Below, piece by piece: positions 1 through 5,373 of a stretch of DNA of 5,373 nucleotides (the first letter of the stretch is position 1; each line of letters starts with the position of its first letter). The notes beneath the pieces were generated by a model that searched no databases, had not been told where the DNA came from, and worked only from the letters and a program-made list of their open reading frames with translations. Both the position numbers and the translations under genes were made by a program. Source of the stretch: Blastocatellia bacterium (GTDB taxonomy: Bacteria > Acidobacteriota > Blastocatellia > Chloracidobacteriales > JADJPF01); contig JAEUQL010000288.1 in NCBI GenBank assembly GCA_016789295.1, forward strand, positions 1 to 5,373. The letters are read 5' to 3'.

Positions 1-904
1 TGATTATGGACGCTTGCAGATAAGAGATTTTTCTAGCAATCAACACGTCAGTACTGGTAGCGCACTAAGTATCATAGCCAACAGGCTTTCTTACATACTC
101 AATCTTCGAGGTCCTAGTCTATCGGTTGATACTGCCTGCTCTTCTTCACTGGTTGCTGTACATCTTGCTTGCCAAAGTCTATGGAATGGAGAGTCAAGTG
201 TAGCTTTAGCTGGTGGTGTCAACTTAGTACTAGACCAGAACTTAACGAACAGTCTAGAAAAAGCAGGATTCCTTTCTCCAGATGGACAGTGTAAAGCTTT
301 TGACAGTCGTGCTAATGGCTATGTCAGAGGTGAAGGTATAGGTGTAGTTGTTCTTAAACCATTATCAAAAGCACTTACCGATAATGATCAGATCTATGCA
401 TTAATTTTGGGAAGTGCTGTTAATCAAGATGGGCGTACTAATGGTTTGACTGCACCAAATGGTCAATCTCAAGAATCTGTCTTAAAGGCGGCTTTACAGA
501 TGGCTGATCTGTCACCAGCAGAAGTACAGTACATCGAAGCTCACGGCACTGGTACAGCACTGGGTGATCCCATTGAGGTAGATGCTTTACACCGAGTTGT
601 TGGACAAAATAGAAGGGGTAATAAGTGCATTATTGGTTCAGTAAAAACAAATATTGGCCATTTAGAAGCAGCTGCAGGAATTGCTGGGCTTATCAAAGTA
701 GCTCTTTGTTTAAGACACCGTGAGTTAGTTCCTAGCCTCCACTTTAAAGAGTCAAACCCTTATATTCCATTTGATGAACTTGCCGTTGAAGTACAGAAAG
801 AGTTATCCACATGGCCAAAAAATGTTGGTGCAAGGGGTGAAGTTCCTCGTTTAGCGGGAGTAAGCTCTTTTGGATTTGGTGGTACAAATGCACATATATT
901 AGTT
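1..904 (+). other. Ketosynthase (KS) domain, N-terminus outside window
   Basis: The KS catalyses decarboxylative Claisen condensation of the incoming acyl chain with the extender unit. The catalytic triad is complete: Cys in DTACSSS (Cys codon 137-139), His in HGTGTALGDP (542-544) and His in NIGHLEAAAG (659-661). The closing GFGGTNAHILV motif lies at 872-904. About 100-170 N-terminal residues are expected upstream of the window. The TACSSS signature and intact histidines indicate an elongating KS, not a KSQ or non-condensing KS0 domain. Codon use here is mixed (Ser by both AGY and TCN, Arg by CGN and AGR), unlike the segment that follows. Confidence 0.96.
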
Positions 905-3900
905 GGAGAGATGGAGGAGAGGAAGGAAGAAGAAGAGAGAGAAGAAGAGAGAGAAGAAATATTGGTGATTTCAGGAAAGAGAAGAGAGGATTTGGAAAAG
1001 CAGATAGAGAGATACAAGGAGAGGATGAAAGAGGAGAGAGAAGAAAGAGTAAGAGATATCAGCTACAGTGCAGCAGTGAGAAGAAGTCATCAAGAGAAGA
1101 GAGTAGGAGTAGTAGGAAAAGGAAAGGAAGAGATAAGAAGAGAGTTGGAGAGAGTAAAGATAGGAAGAAGAATAGAGAAAGGAGGGAAGATAGCATATGT
1201 GTGTGCAGGACAGGGGACACAGTGGGAAGGGATGTGGAAAGAGCAAGTGCAGGAGATGATGAAGGAAGAAGAGTACAGGAAAGAGATAGAGAAGATAGAT
1301 AGAGAGATGAGAAAGTACACAGGCAAGACAGTAAGAGAAGAGATGGAAGAAGGGAGAGTAGAAGAGACAGAAGTAGGACAGAGGGTGTTGTTTGCGGTGG
1401 AAGCAGGATTGGGGCGGTTGTGGCAGAGTTGGGGAGTTAGAATGGAAGGGGTAGTGGGACACAGTGTAGGAGAAGTGGTTGGAGCATATTTGTCAGGGAG
1501 ATTGAGTATAGAAGAAGCAGTGAGGGTAGTGTGTGAGAGAGGCAGAGTGATGAGAGAGGTGAGAGGGAAGATGGCAGCAGTAGGGATGAGAAGAGAGGAG
1601 GCAGAGGCGAGATACAGCAAGACAGAAGTGACAATAGCAGCGTACAACAGTCCAAGCAGTGTAGTGATAACAGGAGAAGAAGCAGAAGTAGCAGAGGAGG
1701 TGAGGAGGCTGAGAGAAGAGGGTATATGGGTTAAGGAGCTGAATGTAAAGTATGCATTTCATAGCAAGCTGATGCAGGACAAGAAGCAAGAGTTGAGAGA
1801 GAGACTAGCAGAAGTGAGGTTAGAAGCAGGCAGAGAAGTAGAGATGATTTCGACAGTAAGTTTAGGATGGGAAGAGAGATATGATGGGAGTTACTGGGCA
1901 GAAAACATCAGAAGCAGTGTAAGGTTTGCAGAAGCTATAGAAGAGATGGTGAAGAGAGGATATAGAGTTTTTGTAGAGTTGAGTCCTCACACAGTGTTGA
2001 AGGGATACATAGAAGAGATATTGGACAGAGCTGGTGTAGAAGGTTGTGTAGTAGGGAGTTTACACAGAGCTAAGCCCTGCAGAAGGTCTATGCTTTCCTC
2101 ATTAGCTGCTATCTACTCTTCTGGTATTGATATAGACTGGTCTGCTGTTTATCCTTCTGGTCGTCTTCTTTCTCTTCCTTCCTATCCCTGGTCTTCTTCT
2201 TCTTTCTGGTTGAAAGAGAAAACTAGTTCTGAGCTTGATCTTGCAAAAACTGGTAGCCCTCTACTACACAACTACATCAAACCTGCCTATCCAGCAGGTG
2301 TAGACTTGTGGGAAAGCCACCTTTCTCAACAGGACTGTAGCTATACGTACACAGTTGGTGGAGAGATGAGGTTCTCTGTTGGAGTAATGCTTGAAATGGT
2401 TCTAGCTGCAGCTAAAAAAGTCTGCGCTAATGAGAGTTATACGATTAGCAATTTACAAATAAATAGCCTACCAAATATAGATACAGAGCAGCTAAAAAAG
2501 TTTCAGACAGTTATAACTAATCAAAGTAGAAATAGTAATGAAGTTAGGTGTTTTTCTTTTCAAGCAGAACAGCCTTCTCAACTTCTTCACTTGCAAGGAG
2601 AAATACTGCTATCAGAAAAATCTTCTACTCCAATTCCTTTTACTCTAGCTGAACTACGAGCCAAGTGCCATAAAAAAGTAGATGTTTCTGAGTTTTATGA
2701 GACTTTGGCTTACCAAGGTTTGGCTTACGGTAGAAATTTTCAAGTAATTACCCAACTGTTGAAAGCAGAAGATGAAGTCCTAGCCAAACTAGAATTGTCA
2801 CAAATAGATGTAGGTCTTTATCAACTCCATCCATTGCTATTTGAAGCCTGTTTACAAACTATCAGTCTGATTACAACTTCTGCCACTACTGTCACTCAAA
2901 TTACCGCTCTACGTCTTTACCAAACAGAAAAGACAGAAAACTTCTGGTCTTATGCACAAGTTACACAAAGAAGTGAAAACAGGAAGATAGGACAATGTTA
3001 CTTATTCAACGAACAAGGCCAAGTAGTTGCAGAATTTATAGGAATGGAATTGACAGAGCTTGGATCTGCTCAAAATTTCAACTCTTGGTTGTACAGTGTT
3101 GAATGGCAGAGCCGAGTTTTGGCAAAAAGTACCAGCACATCTAGTGGTCAAGCTTGGTTGGTAGTTACTGATGAATCTGGTTTTGGTGATGAACTTCTCT
3201 CTTCACTAGAATTTGCTGGGGAGACTTGTATCAAAGTATCACTATCAAACAATGGCTACAGAATGATCAATAAAAACTATTACCAGGTACATCCGTTAAG
3301 AGCTGGTGATTTTGAGCAGCTTTTTCGTACAGCCTTCAACAACTACCAACGCTCTTGCCGTGCCATAATACATTGTAGTGGGTTAACTGGGGTAAATGAA
3401 GCTACTCTAGTCGGGTTAGAAAAAGCTCAGCAAACAGGCTCTGGTAGTCTACTCAGTATTATTCAAACAGTTATACAAACAGGCTGGCGAAATATGCCAA
3501 GTCTATATCTTATTACTAGCAATACTCAGCCAGTAGATACTTTGTTGCTTGATGTTACTCAATCACCTTTATGGGGAATGGGACTGACCGTCATGCACGA
3601 GCATCCAGAGCTGAATTGTCGTTGTATTGATCTAAGTGCAGAACCTGAACAAGAGTTGAATGCTTTGACTCAAGAGTTACTATCTGAGGATGCCGAACGT
3701 CAAATTGTACTACGTAAGCATCAAAGATATGTTGCTAGACTCAGACATAAGACGATCTTAAAAGATAGAGTACTAAAAATCAGTTCAAAAGGCAGCTATT
3801 TGATTACTGGTGGTACAGGGGGTTTGGGGCTATTAGTAGCAGAATGGCTAGTTAAAAAAGGTGCAAGAAGTATAGTATTAGTTAGCAGAAGCGGTATAAA

Positions 3901-5002
3901 TGAAGCTACACAAGAAGTGACAAAAAAACTTACAACATCTGGTGCAAAAGTAGTTGTAAAGAATGCTGATGTTACCAATAGAGACGAGGTTGGACAATTG
4001 CTAAACGATATTGATAAAGACTTCCCTCCTCTTTGTGGAATTATTCATGCAGCAGCTATTATTGATGACACCAGTCTGCTCAAGCTTGACTATCAACGGT
4101 TCCATAAAGTGATGGCAGCAAAAGTTTATGGTGCATGGAACTTACATCGATTAACTTTACACCGAGATTTAGAGTTATTCTTACTTTTTTCTTCAGCGGC
4201 TTCTATAGTTGGTTCTCCTGGACAAGCAAGCTATGTGGCAGCAAATACCTTTCTTGATATGCTTTCATACCATCGCCGTCAGTTGGGCAAAGCTGCTCTT
4301 TCTATCAATTGGGGACCATGGGCAGAGGTTGGTTTAGCTGCAGTAGAAGAAAAACGTGGTAAAAGAATGTCTTTTCGAGGGATAGGTAGCATCAACCCAT
4401 CACAAGGTTTAGAGATCTTAGAACAGCTACTTTCCAGTGATAGCCCACAGGTTGCAGTAATGTCACTAAACTTGAGGCAGTGGCGACAGTTCTATCCACG
4501 TATGGCCAATCTACCACTACTTACTCAACTTTCTAGTCTAGTGGAAGAGAAAAAGCAGCAGAGCCGAATTCGTGAAGAACTCGTTGACAAATCTTTTTCA
4601 GATAGACAACTCCTGCTAGAAAACTATGTCAAACAGCATATTGCTTATGTACTGCAATTAACTGCAGAAGAGATAGACTCAGAAGCTCCACTACAAACTC
4701 TGGGGTTAGACTCTATTATGGCTGTTGAGCTTAGAAACCGTCTGGAATCTGACCTAAACACTACCTTGTCAGCTACAATGATCTGGAGTTATCCAACTGT
4801 TAAAGCTGTTGCACTGCATCTTGCTGATAAAATGGGTATAAGTCTGCAACCAACAGTATCAATAGCCGTACCAGAAGAAAGCTTGAAGAAGCTTTCACAA
4901 TCCGAAAGTGAGAAAGCCGTACAGTTTCTTTTAGAAGTAAAAAGGTTAGAGAGTGAGTTACTAAGTGATTTGTCAAAAGAAAGAGGTTCCAATTTAGACT
5001 AG
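1..5002 (+). CDS. Modular type I polyketide synthase, 3' part (KS-AT-DH*-KR-ACP)
   Basis: This is the C-terminal 1666 residues of a cis-AT modular polyketide synthase, a cytoplasmic megaenzyme that extends and reduces an acyl chain bound to a carrier protein. The reading frame is open from the left edge (first full codon at 2, reading DYGRLQ as in KS domains), so the true start is outside the window; the TTG at 14 is internal. Domains in order are KS (to ~905), KS-AT linker and AT (~905-2065), post-AT linker (~2065-2250), DH-like (~2255-3075), structural plus catalytic KR (~3080-4340), ACP (~4610-4830) and a C-terminal helix, with the stop at 5000-5002. There is no ER, methyltransferase or thioesterase. 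The frame is unbroken throughout. I predict one malonyl extension reduced to a beta-hydroxyl. The product is unknown. The class call is very secure; the specificity calls are inferred from motifs. Confidence 0.97.
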   Translation, partial: DYGRLQIRDFSSNQHVSTGSALSIIANRLSYILNLRGPSLSVDTACSSSLVAVHLACQSLWNGESSVALAGGVNLVLDQNLTNSLEKAGFLSPDGQCKAFDSRANGYVRGEGIGVVVLKPLSKALTDNDQIYALILGSAVNQDGRTNGLTAPNGQSQESVLKAALQMADLSPAEVQYIEAHGTGTALGDPIEVDALHRVVGQNRRGNKCIIGSVKTNIGHLEAAAGIAGLIKVALCLRHRELVPSLHFKESNPYIPFDELAVEVQKELSTWPKNVGARGEVPRLAGVSSFGFGGTNAHILVGEMEERKEEEEREEEREEILVISGKRREDLEKQIERYKERMKEEREERVRDISYSAAVRRSHQEKRVGVVGKGKEEIRRELERVKIGRRIEKGGKIAYVCAGQGTQWEGMWKEQVQEMMKEEEYRKEIEKIDREMRKYTGKTVREEMEEGRVEETEVGQRVLFAVEAGLGRLWQSWGVRMEGVVGHSVGEVVGAYLSGRLSIEEAVRVVCERGRVMREVRGKMAAVGMRREEAEARYSKTEVTIAAYNSPSSVVITGEEAEVAEEVRRLREEGIWVKELNVKYAFHSKLMQDKKQELRERLAEVRLEAGREVEMISTVSLGWEERYDGSYWAENIRSSVRFAEAIEEMVKRGYRVFVELSPHTVLKGYIEEILDRAGVEGCVVGSLHRAKPCRRSMLSSLAAIYSSGIDIDWSAVYPSGRLLSLPSYPWSSSSFWLKEKTSSELDLAKTGSPLLHNYIKPAYPAGVDLWESHLSQQDCSYTYTVGGEMRFSVGVMLEMVLAAAKKVCANESYTISNLQINSLPNIDTEQLKKFQTVITNQSRNSNEVRCFSFQAEQPSQLLHLQGEILLSEKSSTPIPFTLAELRAKCHKKVDVSEFYETLAYQGLAYGRNFQVITQLLKAEDEVLAKLELSQIDVGLYQLHPLLFEACLQTISLITTSATTVTQITALRLYQTEKTENFWSYAQVTQRSENRKIGQCYLFNEQGQVVAEFIGMELTELGSAQNFNSWLYSVEWQSRVLAKSTSTSSGQAWLVVTDESGFGDELLSSLEFAGETCIKVSLSNNGYRMINKNYYQVHPLRAGDFEQLFRTAFNNYQRSCRAIIHCSGLTGVNEATLVGLEKAQQTGSGSLLSIIQTVIQTGWRNMPSLYLITSNTQPVDTLLLDVTQSPLWGMGLTVMHEHPELNCRCIDLSAEPEQELNALTQELLSEDAERQIVLRKHQRYVARLRHKTILKDRVLKISSKGSYLITGGTGGLGLLVAEWLVKKGARSIVLVSRSGINEATQEVTKKLTTSGAKVVVKNADVTNRDEVGQLLNDIDKDFPPLCGIIHAAAIIDDTSLLKLDYQRFHKVMAAKVYGAWNLHRLTLHRDLELFLLFSSAASIVGSPGQASYVAANTFLDMLSYHRRQLGKAALSINWGPWAEVGLAAVEEKRGKRMSFRGIGSINPSQGLEILEQLLSSDSPQVAVMSLNLRQWRQFYPRMANLPLLTQLSSLVEEKKQQSRIREELVDKSFSDRQLLLENYVKQHIAYVLQLTAEEIDSEAPLQTLGLDSIMAVELRNRLESDLNTTLSATMIWSYPTVKAVALHLADKMGISLQPTVSIAVPEESLKKLSQSESEKAVQFLLEVKRLESELLSDLSKERGSNLD
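905..2065 (+). other. KS-AT linker and acyltransferase (AT) domain, probably malonyl-specific
   Basis: The AT loads the extender unit from acyl-CoA onto the ACP. Visible motifs are GQG (1208-1216), the nucleophile motif GHSVGE (Ser 1463-1465), an Arg-containing CERGR motif shortly after it, AAYNSPSSVV, and YAFHS (1751-1765) carrying the catalytic His (1760-1762). In known ATs, HAFH points to malonyl and YASH to methylmalonyl. YAFH is a hybrid, and together with GHSV rather than GHSQ it favours malonyl; this is inference. The KS-AT linker begins with a highly acidic and basic stretch (MEERK, then EEER repeats) that is unusual for this linker. The whole segment is very rich in Glu, Lys and Arg, and its coding strand is purine-dominated, unlike the rest of the gene. 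Confidence 0.93.
929..958 (+). repeat. 12-bp in-frame tandem repeat, 2.5 copies, encoding EEER units
   Basis: The unit gaagaagagaga occurs at 929-940 and 941-952, and its first half recurs at 953-958. It is in frame, so it encodes EEER EEER EE in the KS-AT linker. It lies in an unbroken 47-base purine run (913-959). Repeats of this kind can change in copy number by slippage without breaking the frame. Confidence 0.9.
2255..3075 (+). other. Degenerate dehydratase-like (DH*) domain, probably inactive
   Basis: The position between AT and KR and the double-hotdog landmarks identify a DH: an N-terminal SPLLHN start, LEMVLAAA after the first active-site motif, AYGRNFQ (the usual YGxxF) and LHPLLFEACLQ. 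Active DHs carry HxxxGxxxxP; here the aligned residues are YxxxGxxxxS (Tyr 2348-2350, Gly 2360-2362, Ser 2375-2377), so the catalytic His and the conserved Pro are both gone. The second catalytic residue, Asp of DxxxQ/H, is Glu (2843-2845, ExxxQ). The fold appears to be kept at normal length without frameshift. The expected result is no dehydration, leaving the hydroxyl made by the KR. A changed, non-dehydrating role such as a structural spacer is possible but unsupported. Confidence 0.85.
3080..4340 (+). other. Ketoreductase (KR): structural subdomain plus catalytic subdomain, B-type
   Basis: The KR reduces the beta-keto group using NADPH. The structural half begins at WLYSVEWQ (~3086). The catalytic half has the Rossmann motif GGTGGLG (3809-3829), then FSSAAS with the catalytic Ser (4193-4195), Tyr in ASYVAAN (4232-4234) and Asn (4244-4246), followed by NWGPW. 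The diagnostic LDD position reads IDD (4061-4069), so both Asp residues are present. By the usual rule this marks a B-type KR giving a D-configured beta-hydroxyl. No ER domain is inserted between the two halves, as the spacing is that of a simple KR. All catalytic residues are present, so activity is likely. Confidence 0.94.
4610..4830 (+). other. Acyl carrier protein (ACP) domain
   Basis: The ACP carries the growing chain on a phosphopantetheine arm. The attachment Ser (4712-4714) sits in LGLDSIMAVEL, a textbook signature. It is preceded by a helix (YVKQHIAYVLQL) and followed by ELRNRL and the IWSYPTVKAVALHLAD segment typical of helices III and IV. A single ACP is present. Confidence 0.96.
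4883..4999 (+). other. C-terminal charged helix, candidate docking domain
   Basis: After the ACP and a short linker rich in Pro, Val and Ser, the protein ends in about 39 residues beginning LKKLSQSESEK and containing LLEVKRLESELLSDL. The heptad-like spacing of Leu residues and the alternating Glu/Lys pattern predict an amphipathic helix. Similar LSxxE...LLLExLxxLE tails follow ACPs in many cyanobacterial and myxobacterial PKS subunits, where they mediate contact with the next subunit or lead into the next module. The docking role here is inferred from position and composition. There is no thioesterase or reductase release domain. Confidence 0.6.
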
Positions 5003-5023
5003 GTGGAGCTTTTGATTGGAGTG

Positions 5024-5058
5024 AAAAAACGAGCTAGCTCAAAGCTAGCTCGTTTTTT
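5024..5058. terminator. Bidirectional intrinsic terminator between convergent genes
   Basis: There is a perfect 16-bp inverted repeat (5024-5039 and 5043-5058) with a 3-nt loop, caa. The core stem cgagctagct is flanked by A6 on the left and T6 on the right, so either strand gives a stable hairpin followed by a U tract. It starts 21 bases after the PKS stop codon and ends 4 bases before the stop of the opposing receptor gene. It can serve both genes. Confidence 0.93.
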
Positions 5059-5062
5059 GGTT

Positions 5063-5373
5063 TTAAAAACCAAGCTTGAATCCAAACTGGAACTGGCGCG
5101 GTGCAAATGTACCAAGTCTTGTATTTGGTGTAGTTACAAACCTTCCATCTCTAGTAGGTGGAAACAGAAATCCTCCTCTACCGTCTGAGACTAGAAAGCG
5201 GTCTACTCTGTTTGGATCAAAGTTTACACGGTTAAACAGATTGAATGCTTCTACAAAACCTTGAAATGTAACGCGCTCACCAAACTTGATTGTACGTGTT
5301 AGTCGCATGTCCAGATTTGCAAAACCAGGAGTGAGTCCAAGATTACGTCCTAAACCGAAAGGACGGTCACTTG
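5063..5373 (-). CDS. TonB-dependent receptor-like outer-membrane protein, C-terminal fragment
   Basis: This is the last ~103 residues of an outer-membrane beta-barrel; the gene continues beyond the right edge, and the Met at 5306-5308 is internal. The frame reads from the edge as SDRPFGLGRNLGLTPGFANLD, then RLTRTIKFGERV, EAFNLFNRVNFD and finally PRQFQFGFKLGF with a terminal Phe. Alternating hydrophobic residues ending in Phe are the classic last strand recognised by the BAM assembly machinery. The GRN, EAFNLFNRVNF and PRQ motifs are familiar from the large Oar-like receptors with an N-terminal carboxypeptidase-regulatory-like domain that are abundant in Acidobacteriota. Such proteins take up or bind large substrates at the outer membrane; the substrate here cannot be told. 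Its stop codon is at 5063-5065. A link to the polyketide, such as export or uptake, is not shown by adjacency alone. Confidence 0.85.
   Translation of the reverse strand, partial: SDRPFGLGRNLGLTPGFANLDMRLTRTIKFGERVTFQGFVEAFNLFNRVNFDPNRVDRFLVSDGRGGFLFPPTRDGRFVTTPNTRLGTFAPRQFQFGFKLGF

Larger units (their letters stand above)
905..2085 (+). other. Purine-dominated coding segment coinciding with the KS-AT linker and AT
   Basis: Hand counts of 60-base lines give 12, 8, 10 and 9 pyrimidines at 1021, 1081, 1141 and 1261, i.e. 80-87% purine on the coding strand. The line at 2101, just past the segment, has 38 pyrimidines. Ser codons inside are 17 AGY to 3 TCR with no TCT or TCC; the next 13 Ser codons, from 2087, are all TCN. 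Arg is almost always AGA or AGG (one CGG noted at 1415). The left edge falls just after the KS GTNAH motif and the right edge lies between the Ser codons at 2057 and 2087. Confidence 0.9.

Noticed and set aside
14..16. TTG as a start codon for the PKS
   Set aside because: The frame is open to the left edge and the residues before it continue the KS domain, so the start is upstream of the window.
929..958. CRISPR-like array or diversity-generating template repeat
   Set aside because: The unit is only 12 bp, without spacers, and no cas or reverse-transcriptase gene is present; it is an in-frame coding tandem repeat.
905..1190. Frameshift or sequencing artefact explaining the Glu/Arg-rich linker
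   Set aside because: The frame is continuous into the AT, whose motifs are all intact in that same frame, and the purine bias continues through the whole AT.
760..1789. Several overlapping minus-strand open frames of 72-185 codons opposite the AT region
   Set aside because: The plus strand here is poor in T and C, so TTA, CTA and TCA (stops on the other strand) are rare and open frames arise passively. Their translations are low-complexity Ser/Leu/Pro/Tyr with no recognisable domain.
2408..2501. Direct repeat gcagctaaaaaagt at 2408-2421 and 2488-2501
   Set aside because: The two 14-base copies are read in different frames and lie in A-rich coding sequence; no other structure supports a mobile or regulatory role.
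4877..4896. 8-bp hairpin (gaaagctt, loop gaag, aagctttc) near the end of the PKS gene
   Set aside because: It is inside the coding sequence, has no following T tract, and a much better terminator follows the stop codon.
5003..5264. Short plus-strand open frames downstream of the PKS stop
   Set aside because: They run across the terminator or opposite the receptor gene, and the minus-strand frame has clear family motifs. They are shadows.

Overview
The window holds two genes, both cut by its edges, facing each other across a shared terminator. Positions 1-5002 (+) are the 3' part of a large modular type I polyketide synthase gene. It has one nearly complete module in the order KS (N-terminus missing), AT, DH-like, KR and ACP, followed by a short charged C-terminal helix and a stop codon. 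Positions 5063-5373 (-) encode the last ~103 residues of an outer-membrane TonB-dependent receptor-like beta-barrel. A perfect 16-bp hairpin lies between them at 5024-5058, flanked by A6 and T6, so it can stop transcription from both sides. No RNA gene, insertion sequence, CRISPR array or promoter is visible.

Organism: the receptor C-terminus has the pattern common in the large Oar/carboxypeptidase-regulatory-like TonB receptor families of Acidobacteriota (DRPFGLGRN, then EAFNLFNRVNF, then PRQFQFGFKLGF at the end). Hand-counted samples in both genes give about 40% G+C, which is low for that phylum. An acidobacterial origin, or another Gram-negative with this receptor family, is an inference and is not proven. 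The PKS is of the cis-AT type seen in cyanobacteria, myxobacteria and acidobacteria.

Function: the KS, AT, KR and ACP active-site residues are present. The DH-like domain has lost both catalytic residues (His to Tyr, Asp to Glu). The module is therefore predicted to add one extender unit, probably malonyl, reduce it to a D-type (B-type KR) beta-hydroxyl and stop there. No ER, methyltransferase or thioesterase is present. The C-terminal tail looks like a docking helix that passes the chain to another subunit, yet the transcription unit ends here.

The most unusual feature is at the nucleotide level. From about 905 to 2085, exactly the KS-AT linker plus AT domain, the coding strand becomes extremely purine-rich (about 80-87% in sampled lines). 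Ser, which has two codon boxes, is encoded almost only by AGY there (17 of 20), then switches to TCN only (13 of 13) in the adjoining post-AT linker. This suggests the AT is a separate recombination or gene-conversion cassette, or is under local nucleotide-level selection.
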